A DNA stretch of 64,000 nucleotides from Streptomyces antibioticus (lineage in GTDB: Bacteria > Actinomycetota > Actinomycetes > Streptomycetales > Streptomycetaceae): assembly GCF_002019855.1 (NCBI RefSeq), contig NZ_CM007717.1, positions 868,001 to 932,000 of the forward strand. Reading direction: 5' to 3'. A program made the translations under genes and the position numbers. The notes under the pieces are model-generated. The model saw only the letters and a list, made by a program, of their open reading frames with translations, did no database searches and was not told where the DNA came from. This document shows, one piece after another, positions 9,529 through 17,987 of the stretch (position 1 is the first letter of the stretch; every line of letters starts with the position of its first letter).

Positions 9529-10209
9529 ATGCAATCTCTCAGAATTCTGACCGTCGTGGCCGCGGCGACCCTGCTCAGCGCGGGCTGCGGCACGTCGGAA
9601 ACCGCTCAGGGCGGCAGCACGGACGACGCGGCGAAGGCCCTGCCGGTCGCCATCACCGGCCCTCAGCCGGATGTGTACATGCGTGGCGGGGACAAGCTCC
9701 GGGTCACCCCGGCCCCCGATCTCAGCGCCCCCTTCGTGAAGAAGGTGGAGCACGCGCTGCGCGAGGACGTGCTCGGCACCGCCAAGGTCGTCGGTGAGAC
9801 CAGCGCCACATGCCCCGCCGGCGTGACCCTGAAGGCCGGCGCCGTCAGCCAGTGCGTGGTGACGTACGCGGGGGCCGAGATCCCCTACGACGTCAAGATC
9901 AGCGACAGCTACACCGCGGGCAGCAGCATCATCTCGTACACCAAGGAGCCCAAGAAGGCTCTCCTGGTCGACAAGCTCGTCTACGAGATGATCAACGAGA
10001 GGTACGGCGCCGAGTCCGGGCGTACCGACGCGAGCAAGGTCGCCTGTGACAAGCTCCCCGCCGCGAAGGCGTTCGACTACGGGGCCGACACCGGCTTCAC
10101 ATGCCAGTACTGGGGTGAGCACGCCAAGAACGGCGAGCCGGGCTACCGGACCGTGCGGATCAAGATCGGCGACAAGGGCTACGCCTACAACTTCGAGGAA
10201 GTCGAGTAG
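9529..10209 (+). CDS. Lipoprotein with DUF4333-like domain
   Basis: A 226-residue exported lipoprotein. The signal segment ends in the lipobox LSAGC (Cys20). A region at about 70-135 with two cysteines in a CPAGV..KAG...QCVV arrangement resembles the DUF4333 fold seen in actinobacterial lipoproteins. A second part with two more cysteines follows (a CDKLP segment and a TCQYW segment), suggesting two disulfide-bonded repeats. I chose the ATG at 9529 because the signal peptide begins there; no ribosome site is visible, so the transcript may be leaderless or nearly so. It converges on the PP2C phosphatase gene. Confidence 0.82.
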   Translation: MQSLRILTVVAAATLLSAGCGTSETAQGGSTDDAAKALPVAITGPQPDVYMRGGDKLRVTPAPDLSAPFVKKVEHALREDVLGTAKVVGETSATCPAGVTLKAGAVSQCVVTYAGAEIPYDVKISDSYTAGSSIISYTKEPKKALLVDKLVYEMINERYGAESGRTDASKVACDKLPAAKAFDYGADTGFTCQYWGEHAKNGEPGYRTVRIKIGDKGYAYNFEEVE

Positions 10210-10212
10210 GAG

Positions 10213-10226
10213 TGGGGCATGCCCCA
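10213..10226. terminator. Short palindrome between convergent genes
   Basis: The 14-nt perfect palindrome TGGGGCATGCCCCA lies in the 22-nt gap between the lipoprotein stop and the PP2C phosphatase stop. Its position suits a shared terminator, but the stem is short. Confidence 0.45.
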
Positions 10227-10231
10227 GCCGG

Positions 10232-11434
10232 TCACCGAGCCCGGTTCTCCGCCAGTGCGGCGGTGAGCCGGGAATCGGTCACACACGACGCGTCACCGTC
10301 ACCCTCGCCCTCTGTCGGCTCCGGCACGGGGGCCGCCCCCGGCTCCGCCACCGCCGGCTTGCGGAGCAGCAGGAGCGCCGCGTCGTCGTGCAGGCGGCCG
10401 CCCACGTGGGTCAGGAGTTCGGCCTGGACGGCGTCCAGTGTGCGGGCCGGCTCGTCGCAGACGTGGCGGGTCAGGCCGTCGGCGAGGGGATAGAACGCCC
10501 GGTGCCGGTCGCGGGCCTCGGTGACGCCGTCCGTGTAGAGGAGCAGTTGGTCGGCGTCGGCGAAGGGCAGCGCCTGGAGGCTGGGCGTCTGGTCGTGCAG
10601 GGCGCGCAGTCCGAGCGGCGGGGCCGGGTGCGTGGGCTCCACGGCGACGACCTCGCCGTCGGCCCGTACCAGCAGGGGCGGCGCGTGGCCGCAGTTCACG
10701 AGTTCGAGGAGGCCCGTGCTCGGGTAGCCGGCGACCACTGCGGTGACGAAGTCGTCGCCGCCGAGGTTGCGGGCCAGGCTCCGTTCGATCCGGTCGACGA
10801 CGGCGAGCAGATCGGGCTCGTCGTAGGCGGCCTCGCGGAAGACGCCCAGGACGAGGGCGGCGGTCCCGACGGCAGGCAGTCCTTTGCCGCGGACGTCGCC
10901 GACGATCAGCCGTACGCCGTACGGGGTGGGTATCAGGGCGTAGAGGTCGCCGCCGATCCGGGCCTCCGCGGCGGCGGCGTTGTAGCGCACGGCGACCTGG
11001 AAGGGGCCGACGGTCGCCGGGACGGGCTTGAGCAGGGCGTGCTGGGCGGCCTCGGCGACCGAGCGGACGGCGTCGAGCACACGTTCCCGGCGGCCGCGCA
11101 GCGCGCTCGCCAGGCCGCTGGCCAGGGTGACGGCTCCCAGCGCGGCGAGGACGGCGGTCAGCTCACGGCCGGGGACGTGGCCGTGGATGCCGAGGGCGGC
11201 GCCGAGCCCGGCCGCGAGGAGGCCGACGCCGAGGACGCCGCGCGGGCCGTTGGTGGTCGCGGCCAGCGCGGGGCCGGCCGCGAGCATGGGGAGCCAGATC
11301 ATGCCGGCGCCGCCGGCGAGGTCGAGGAGCACGACCACGAGAACGGTCAGCACGGGCAGGCACGCCCCCGCCGCCCTGCATCGGAACAGCCGCATCGGCC
11401 AGTGGTCGCCGCCATGGTCTCGGGCCTGAGTCAT
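10232..11434 (-). CDS. Membrane-anchored PP2C-type (SpoIIE-like) phosphatase
   Basis: This 400-residue protein has several hydrophobic segments at its N terminus (about 22-105) and a cytoplasmic PP2C/SpoIIE serine phosphatase domain at about 140-375. Metal-binding motifs are visible: GGDLYAL, GDVRGKGLPA, LYTDGVTEARD and HDDAALLLL. Such phosphatases usually dephosphorylate anti-sigma-factor antagonists in Streptomyces stress or development signalling; the partner is not evident here, although an RsbW-like kinase lies at 52.4 kb. I chose the ATG at 11434 (an upstream ATG at 11473 lacks a ribosome site). The IclR gene is upstream on the same strand, separated by 127 nt with a hairpin. Confidence 0.88.
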   Translation of the reverse strand: MTQARDHGGDHWPMRLFRCRAAGACLPVLTVLVVVLLDLAGGAGMIWLPMLAAGPALAATTNGPRGVLGVGLLAAGLGAALGIHGHVPGRELTAVLAALGAVTLASGLASALRGRRERVLDAVRSVAEAAQHALLKPVPATVGPFQVAVRYNAAAAEARIGGDLYALIPTPYGVRLIVGDVRGKGLPAVGTAALVLGVFREAAYDEPDLLAVVDRIERSLARNLGGDDFVTAVVAGYPSTGLLELVNCGHAPPLLVRADGEVVAVEPTHPAPPLGLRALHDQTPSLQALPFADADQLLLYTDGVTEARDRHRAFYPLADGLTRHVCDEPARTLDAVQAELLTHVGGRLHDDAALLLLRKPAVAEPGAAPVPEPTEGEGDGDASCVTDSRLTAALAENRAR

Positions 11435-11509
11435 GCTTCGTCCGCAGTCCTCACCTTGGGTCGGGGGGGACATGTTCAGACGTGTGCGCCGGTGCAGCAC
11501 CTGAAATGT

Positions 11510-11529
11510 CCGTTTCATTTAGGAAACGG
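11510..11529. promoter_or_regulatory. Hairpin between IclR gene and phosphatase gene
   Basis: The perfect 7-bp inverted repeat CCGTTTC/GAAACGG has a 6-nt loop and lies 32 nt after the IclR stop. It could end the IclR transcript or act as an operator for the downstream phosphatase gene. It is relatively AT-rich for this genome. Confidence 0.45.
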
Positions 11530-11561
11530 GTTCGACCCGGGGTGCCACAAGAAGCCGCTTT

Positions 11562-12314
11562 TCAGATAGTGAGCGACAGGCTCCTCGTCACCCGGTCCGC
11601 GGTGGGGAGCAGCCGGGCCCTGACCTCCTCGATCCGGGAGAGCCGGTCCGCGGGCAGCGAGACGCCGAGCGAGCCGAGAATCTGGCCGCTGTAGACGGGG
11701 ACCGCGATGCAGACCGTGCCGAGGGTGTACTCCTCCAGGTCCGTGACGGCCGGGGCGACGGGCGAGGAGTCGAGCTGGCGCAGGAGTGTGAGGGTGCTGG
11801 TGATGGTCCGGGGGGTGAGGTCGGCCAGGTGGTGGCGGGAGAGGTAGTCCTTGCGGGCCTCGTCGTCCAGTTCCCGGAGTACGCACTTGCCGAGGGCCGT
11901 GGCGTGTCCGGCGTCCTCGAAGCCGACCCAGAGGTCGACGCGGGGTGCGCGGGGGCCGTCGACGATCTCGGCGACCCGGATCTCGCCCTCCTCGTAGAAG
12001 GTGAGGTAGGCGGCGGTCCCCAGCTCGTCGCGCAGGGCGGCGAGGGTGGGGCGGACCCGGCTCAGCAACGCCTGGCCGCGGCCCGAGGTGTGCAGGGTCT
12101 GGAGCCGGTCGCCGAGCACGAAGCCGCCGTCGTCCAGTTTCCGCAGGTAGCCGTCGTGCACGAGGGTGCGCAGCAGGTGGTAGGCGGTGGCCAGGGGCAG
12201 GCCGGTCTCACGCGCCAACTGTTTCGCCGGTGCGCCGTTCTCGTGCGCGCTCACCGCCTCGAGCAGGCGGAACGCCCGCTGTACGGAGGTGATCAGCGTC
12301 GGGCCGTCACCCAT
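11562..12314 (-). CDS. IclR-family transcriptional regulator
   Basis: A 250-residue DNA-binding regulator. The winged helix-turn-helix occupies about 7-70 (SVQRAFRLLEAV then GLPLATAYHLLRTL, the typical IclR recognition region). The IclR effector-binding domain runs from about 80 to 248. Length is standard. The start is the ATG at 12314, with a possible GTG two codons upstream; the ribosome site is weak. It is divergently transcribed from an NmrA-type oxidoreductase, the usual position of an IclR regulator controlling its neighbour. The effector is unknown. Confidence 0.92.
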   Translation of the reverse strand: MGDGPTLITSVQRAFRLLEAVSAHENGAPAKQLARETGLPLATAYHLLRTLVHDGYLRKLDDGGFVLGDRLQTLHTSGRGQALLSRVRPTLAALRDELGTAAYLTFYEEGEIRVAEIVDGPRAPRVDLWVGFEDAGHATALGKCVLRELDDEARKDYLSRHHLADLTPRTITSTLTLLRQLDSSPVAPAVTDLEEYTLGTVCIAVPVYSGQILGSLGVSLPADRLSRIEEVRARLLPTADRVTRSLSLTI

Positions 12315-12425
12315 ACCCACAGGACCAGCGTGCGCCCGCCGCCCCCGCCGGGCAAGCCTGACGCCGGTCCGCGGCCGCGCCGGGTTCAATGAGCGGAACT
12401 GCTCCCTCTTGAAATGAGGTCGGCC

Positions 12426-13289
12426 ATGACCACCGCATCGCCCGCACCGGCCCTGGTCGTCACGGGTGCCACGGGACGGCTCGGCGGACGCGTCGCGCGT
12501 CGTCTGGCGGAGCGGGGTGTGCCGCAGCGGCTGCTGGTGCGCAGCCCCGGGCGGGCGCCGAAGCTGCCGGGCGCGACGGTGGCCGCCGCGGACTTCGGGG
12601 ACCGGGAGGCCGTCGTACGCGGTCTGAGCGGCGCGGAGACCGTGCTCATGGTGTCGGCCTCCGAGAGCGCGGACCGGCTCGCACTCCACCGGACCTTCGT
12701 GGACGCCGCCGCGGAGGCCGGCGTACGGCACCTGGTCTACGTGTCCTTCTGCGGGGCCGCTCCGGACGCCACGTTCACCCTGGCCCGCGACCACTTCCAC
12801 ACCGAGGAGCACATCCGGGAGCGGGGGCCGGCGTTCACGTTCCTGCGCGACAACCTGTACGCGGACTTCGTCCCGCACTTCGTCGGCGAGGACGGCGTCA
12901 TCCGCGGCCCGGCCGGACAGGGCCGCGCCGCCTTCGTCGCCCAGGACGACATCGCCGACGCCGCGGTGACGGTCCTGACCCACCCGGACGACCACGCCGG
13001 AGCCGTCTACGACCTGACGGGCCCCGAGTCCCTGACCCTGGAGGAAGCGGCGGCCACCCTGTCCGAAACCCTCGGCCGAACGATCACCTACCACCCGGAG
13101 ACGATCGAGGAGGCCTACACCTCCCGCGCCCCCTACAACGCCCCCCGCTGGCAGCTAGACGCCTGGGTATCGACGTACACGGCAATCGCATCGGGCGACC
13201 TGTCCCAGGTCACACAATCAATCCCCCACCTCACGGACCACCCGGCGACCCCGCTCGCCGAGGTACTGCGCACCGCGCGACAGAGCTGA
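12426..13289 (+). CDS. NmrA-like NAD(P)-binding oxidoreductase/regulator
   Basis: A 287-residue atypical short-chain dehydrogenase. The N-terminal nucleotide motif is GATGRLGG (residues 14-21). The pattern VYVSFCGAAP follows strand 5, and the catalytic Tyr/Lys pair of classical SDRs is not obvious, as in the NmrA/QOR2 group. Such proteins act as NAD(P)H-quinone reductases or redox sensors. The ATG at 12426 is preceded by a good GAGGT ribosome site that overlaps an out-competed upstream ATG. It is divergent from the IclR gene, which probably regulates it. Confidence 0.85.
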   Translation: MTTASPAPALVVTGATGRLGGRVARRLAERGVPQRLLVRSPGRAPKLPGATVAAADFGDREAVVRGLSGAETVLMVSASESADRLALHRTFVDAAAEAGVRHLVYVSFCGAAPDATFTLARDHFHTEEHIRERGPAFTFLRDNLYADFVPHFVGEDGVIRGPAGQGRAAFVAQDDIADAAVTVLTHPDDHAGAVYDLTGPESLTLEEAAATLSETLGRTITYHPETIEEAYTSRAPYNAPRWQLDAWVSTYTAIASGDLSQVTQSIPHLTDHPATPLAEVLRTARQS

Positions 13290-13309
13290 GCCACCGAGCC
13301 GCGAGCGCC

Positions 13310-13828
13310 TCAGTCGTCGGCAGCCACGACAAGGGTGAGCTGCCCGCCGGCGCGGTCGATGATCACGAACTCGTGGAACTCGTAGTGCACACGTCCCCAG
13401 TCATGAATCGCCTCGTCATCGAGTTCGCGGAGGTAGTAGATGCCATCGGCCGCGGCCAGGCGGTCGAACACCTCCCGCCGCAGATCTGCCCCGAACTCGG
13501 GGGACACGTCCGGGAGCGGATCAGCCCACTCCCGCAGGATCCGCAACGCCTTCTCCTGGCTGATGGACTCGTAGAGGTCGGGAGTGATCAGCCGTATCCA
13601 GTACGGACCGTGCCGGGGCCCGTCCGGCACCACGCCACCGCCCGCATAGTCGTCCCGGAACTGCTCATGCCCGATCACGGCGCCAAGCAGCCCACTCTCG
13701 TCCACGGCCCCCGTGGCGAAGCGGAACCGCTTGATGTCGACCCACCGATGCCCGTGCTGCTTCGAGTCCGGGGCGTAGTGCCGAAAGTTGATAAAGCCAC
13801 TGCCCTCGTGACCGAGCCCGTCGTCCAT
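13310..13828 (-). CDS. Hypothetical protein (172 aa)
   Basis: I do not recognise this protein. It is soluble, acidic, and rich in Asp, His and aromatic residues, without signal peptide or membrane segment. The start codon ATG at 13828 lies just after the stop of the peptidase E gene (13838), so the two are probably cotranscribed. Base composition is slightly less GC-rich than the neighbours, which may mean a more recent arrival. Small proteins of this look are sometimes immunity or SMI1/KNR4-like proteins, but no motif supports that here. Confidence 0.75.
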   Translation of the reverse strand: MDDGLGHEGSGFINFRHYAPDSKQHGHRWVDIKRFRFATGAVDESGLLGAVIGHEQFRDDYAGGGVVPDGPRHGPYWIRLITPDLYESISQEKALRILREWADPLPDVSPEFGADLRREVFDRLAAADGIYYLRELDDEAIHDWGRVHYEFHEFVIIDRAGGQLTLVVAADD

Positions 13829-13837
13829 GGCGTCAGC

Positions 13838-14596
13838 CTAAGGAGCCGGCAATTCCGACGGAGCGTGCTGATCCGTAGGGACGAGCAAGCGGCACGACTC
13901 GGCTCGTTCCTCGCAGTCGCCGCTTCCGTCCCGCTCCACCCGGTACAGCCGGGCGTCAGGCGTCCGGGTCACCGCATCCGTCAGGCGGCCGTCGGTGAAG
14001 AGGGCTCCGGTGCCGTCCTCGACCGCCCAGCCCGCTGGAAGCGCGCCGGTTGCCACGGCCGCTCGGTAGGAGGACCGGCGGCCTTCCTCGGTGTCGTAGT
14101 GGGGGCAGACCGAGCCGGGGAGCAGGCCCAGGCCGTCGGGGAGGTGGGTCAGGGGGCCGAAGGAATCCGTGTGCGAGCCCTCGGCCCAGCAGTTGGCGCC
14201 GGCGCTGATGCCGCACAGCAGGGTGCCGTGGTCGTATGCCTCGCGGAGGAGGCGGTCCACGCCGTGTACACGCCAGACCGCCAGCAGGTTCGCGGTGCTG
14301 CCTCCGCCCACGTAGATGACGTCCTGGGAGAGGAGGAACGTTCGCAGGGCGGCGTCGTCCAGGTCCCGTCGGAAGAGGTGCAGGACGCCGGGGTCGCAGG
14401 GCCGTGGCTCGTACGCCGCGAGGAAGCGGTCGATGTACCCGGGCGCGTCTCCGCTCGCTGTCGGGACGAAGCAGACCTTGGGCCGGGGTGTGCGCGCCTG
14501 GCCGAGGATCCAGTCGTCCAGCAGGCCGTCGTCATCGGTCGAGAAGCCGCCTCCGAGGAGAGCCACACGACGTTCCGGGACGACTGACACGTCCAT
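13838..14596 (-). CDS. Peptidase E / S51 family serine peptidase
   Basis: A 252-residue cytosolic S51-family protein, related to E. coli PepE (Asp-X dipeptidase) and cyanophycinase. The nucleophile is Ser131 in GISAGANCW, preceded by VIYVGGGSTANLL. A candidate catalytic histidine is His166 in GSVCPHYD. The ATG at 14596 has a strong GAGGAGG ribosome site 4-5 nt upstream. Length is close to the family norm of about 230-250. It appears to be the first gene of a two-gene unit with the 172-aa gene. Substrate specificity cannot be decided. Confidence 0.88.
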   Translation of the reverse strand: MDVSVVPERRVALLGGGFSTDDDGLLDDWILGQARTPRPKVCFVPTASGDAPGYIDRFLAAYEPRPCDPGVLHLFRRDLDDAALRTFLLSQDVIYVGGGSTANLLAVWRVHGVDRLLREAYDHGTLLCGISAGANCWAEGSHTDSFGPLTHLPDGLGLLPGSVCPHYDTEEGRRSSYRAAVATGALPAGWAVEDGTGALFTDGRLTDAVTRTPDARLYRVERDGSGDCEERAESCRLLVPTDQHAPSELPAP

Positions 14597-14692
14597 GCCT
14601 CCTCGGATCATGAAACCGGTTCCACTTCAAACGATCAACGGATAAGCTCCCCGCGCGTCACACGGCGCACAGCGTACGGCGGGGGAAAGTAC

Positions 14693-15403
14693 ATGGTCGA
14701 CGAGGTCGTCGAACCCGAGAAGGGGATGCGCGCGGGGACCCAGGTCGTCGCCGCGGTGGTTCTGGTCGGTGGGGTCGCGGGGCTGATGTGGGCGCTCGCC
14801 GGGGCATTGCCGCAGGGCGCCGCCGAGGACGAGCGGCCCGCCGCCTGCTCCACCTCGACCACCGAGCCGCCGCCCCCGGAGCTGCGGGTCCCCGGCGTGG
14901 TGTCCGGCGATCGGCTGTGCACGGCGCTGAACCGTCCCGACCTGGCGTCGCTGCTCGGTACGCCCCAGGAGCACACCGAGACCGCCGACGGACACGACTT
15001 CGCCTTCGAGCTGGCCGCCGGCAGCAAGATCGCGATCCCGGAGGCCACGGTCACGCTCGACACGTACTCCGTGAAGATCACGGCGACCTACGACGGCCTG
15101 CCGGTCGAGGGGTCGGAGGACCTGCTGGGCGGGGGCGCGGAGTCCAGGACGTTCCTCGGGCATCCGGCGGTGCTCTACTCGAACCCGACCATCGCCTTCA
15201 AGGTCGATCTCGGGGGCGGCGACGCCGAGACCGGTCCCGGCGGGATCGCCCGCTCCCTGCTCGTCGCCCAGGACGCCAAGGACGGCGGCGGCTCGTACGA
15301 GATCGCCATCTGGCGCCAGGACGACGTCCTTCCCGACGACGCGGCACTCCTCCGCGTCGCCGAGAAGGTGCTCCCGACCCTGCCGGGCTGGAGCCACGCC
15401 TGA
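14693..15403 (+). CDS. Membrane-anchored protein, DUF6215-like
   Basis: A 236-residue protein with one N-terminal membrane helix (about 18-40), a short Pro/Thr linker and an extracytoplasmic domain of unknown function. It resembles Streptomyces DUF6215 proteins. The ATG at 14693 has a GGGGGAAAG ribosome site. It is divergent from peptidase E and convergent with hypE, leaving only 22 nt between stops. Confidence 0.78.
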   Translation: MVDEVVEPEKGMRAGTQVVAAVVLVGGVAGLMWALAGALPQGAAEDERPAACSTSTTEPPPPELRVPGVVSGDRLCTALNRPDLASLLGTPQEHTETADGHDFAFELAAGSKIAIPEATVTLDTYSVKITATYDGLPVEGSEDLLGGGAESRTFLGHPAVLYSNPTIAFKVDLGGGDAETGPGGIARSLLVAQDAKDGGGSYEIAIWRQDDVLPDDAALLRVAEKVLPTLPGWSHA

Positions 15404-15425
15404 CGGCGACCCTCGCTCCGGCCGG

Positions 15426-16497
15426 TCAGCAGATCCGAGGGAGCTGCTCGCCGATCGGCAGGTCCACCACGCGCGTGCCGCCCAGTCCCGTCCGTGCCAC
15501 CACCATGCCGGGATGCGTGTCCACCGCCTCGCCGATGACCGCCGCCTCCCGGCCCAGCGGATGGGCGCGCATCGCGGCGAGGACGGCGTCGGCGTGCTCA
15601 CGCGGAACGAAGGCGACCAGCTTGCCCTCGTTCGCCACGTACAGGGGGTCGAGGCCCAGGATGGCGCAGGCGTTGGCGACGGCCGCCGGGACCGGGACGG
15701 CGCGTTCCTGGAGGACGACGCCCGTGCCGGACGCCTGCGCGATCTCGTTCAGCGCGGCCGCGAGCCCGCCCCGGGTGGGGTCGCGCAGCACATGGAGGTC
15801 CGGCGTGACGGCGAGCATCGCCTCCACCAGCGAGCCGAGCGCCGCGCAGTCGCTCTCGATCTCCACGCCGAACTCCAGGCCCTCCCGGACGCTCATGATC
15901 GCCACGCCGTGGACACCGACGGCCCCGCTGACGATCACGACATCGCCGGGCACCACGCGCTCGGGGCGCAGGTCCACGCCCGTCGGGACGAGGCCGATGC
16001 CCGCCGTGTTGAGGTAGATGCCGTCGCCGTGCCCGGACTCCACCACCTTGGTGTCACCGGTGGCCACCTCGACCCCGGCGGTGCGCGCGGCGGCACCGAG
16101 CGCCTCGGCCACCCGGCTCACCACGTCCAGCTCGACGCCCTCCTCCAGGATGAACCCGCAGGAGAGATAGGCGGCGCGGGCCCCGCGCATGGCGAGGTCG
16201 TTGACGGTGCCGTTGACCGCCAGGTCACCGATGCTGCCGCCGGGGAAGAACAGCGGCCGCACCACGTAGGAGTCGGTGGAGAAGGCGAGTCGCGCACCGC
16301 CCAGGGTGACGGCCGCCGCGTCGCCCATCTGCGCGAGCGCCTCACCGCCGTAGGCCGGGGCGAAGATCTGCTGGACCAGTTCGGCGGAGAGCGCGCCGCC
16401 CCCGCCGTGGCCCATGACGACCCGGGGCCGGTCGCGCAGCGGGGCGGGGCAGGTCCACCCCTCGGGGGCGATCGGTGTCACCAGGTGATCGGTCACC

Positions 16498-16505
<8 letters not shown>
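15426..16505 (-). CDS. hypE: Hydrogenase maturation protein HypE
   Basis: HypE dehydrates a thiocarbamoyl group on its own C-terminal cysteine to thiocyanate, giving the CN ligands of the [NiFe] active site. The 359-residue protein has the PurM-like ATP-binding N-terminal motif GHGGGGALS (about 33-41), the domain signature VSGAVGVHG, and the essential C-terminal tail PRIC ending in Cys. I chose the TTG at 16505, nine nt after a GGGAGG site inside hypD; the GTG at 16496 is the alternative. It overlaps hypD by 8 nt and is the last gene of the hyp operon. Confidence 0.96.
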
Positions 16506-17633
<1,128 letters not shown>

Positions 17634-17637
<4 letters not shown>

Positions 17638-17951
17638 GGTTGGTGCACCTCTTCCACGCCGTCCCCGTCCGCCACGCCCGCCTTCTCCGCCGCCGCCATC
17701 TCCCAGGCGTCGCCGAACTCCTCCTGGAGCATGCCGAGTTCGGCGAAGAGTTCGAGCGTCTTCAGCGCCGACTCCTCGTCCAGGCGCTGAAGGGCGAACC
17801 CGACGTGGACGATGGCGTACTCGCCCACCTGGAGGTCGGGCAGATACTCCAGGCACACCTCCTTGACCACTCCGCCGAAGTCGACGTTGGCCATCCGCGT
17901 GCCGTCACGTTCCTCGATGTCCAGCACTCTGCCGGGTACCGCCAGACACAT
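17634..17951 (-). CDS. hypC: Hydrogenase maturation chaperone HypC
   Basis: HypC is the small chaperone that binds HypD and the large-subunit precursor during Fe(CN)2CO delivery. The diagnostic N terminus MCLAVPG is present, with the essential Cys2. At 105 residues it is a little longer than the usual 75-95, because of an acidic C-terminal tail. The ATG at 17951 has a GAGGAGAGG ribosome site. It overlaps hypD by 4 nt and lies 36 nt after hypF. Confidence 0.97.
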
Positions 17952-17987
17952 GGTCCTCTCCTCGCTCTGGGGGTCGTCGGGTCTGTC

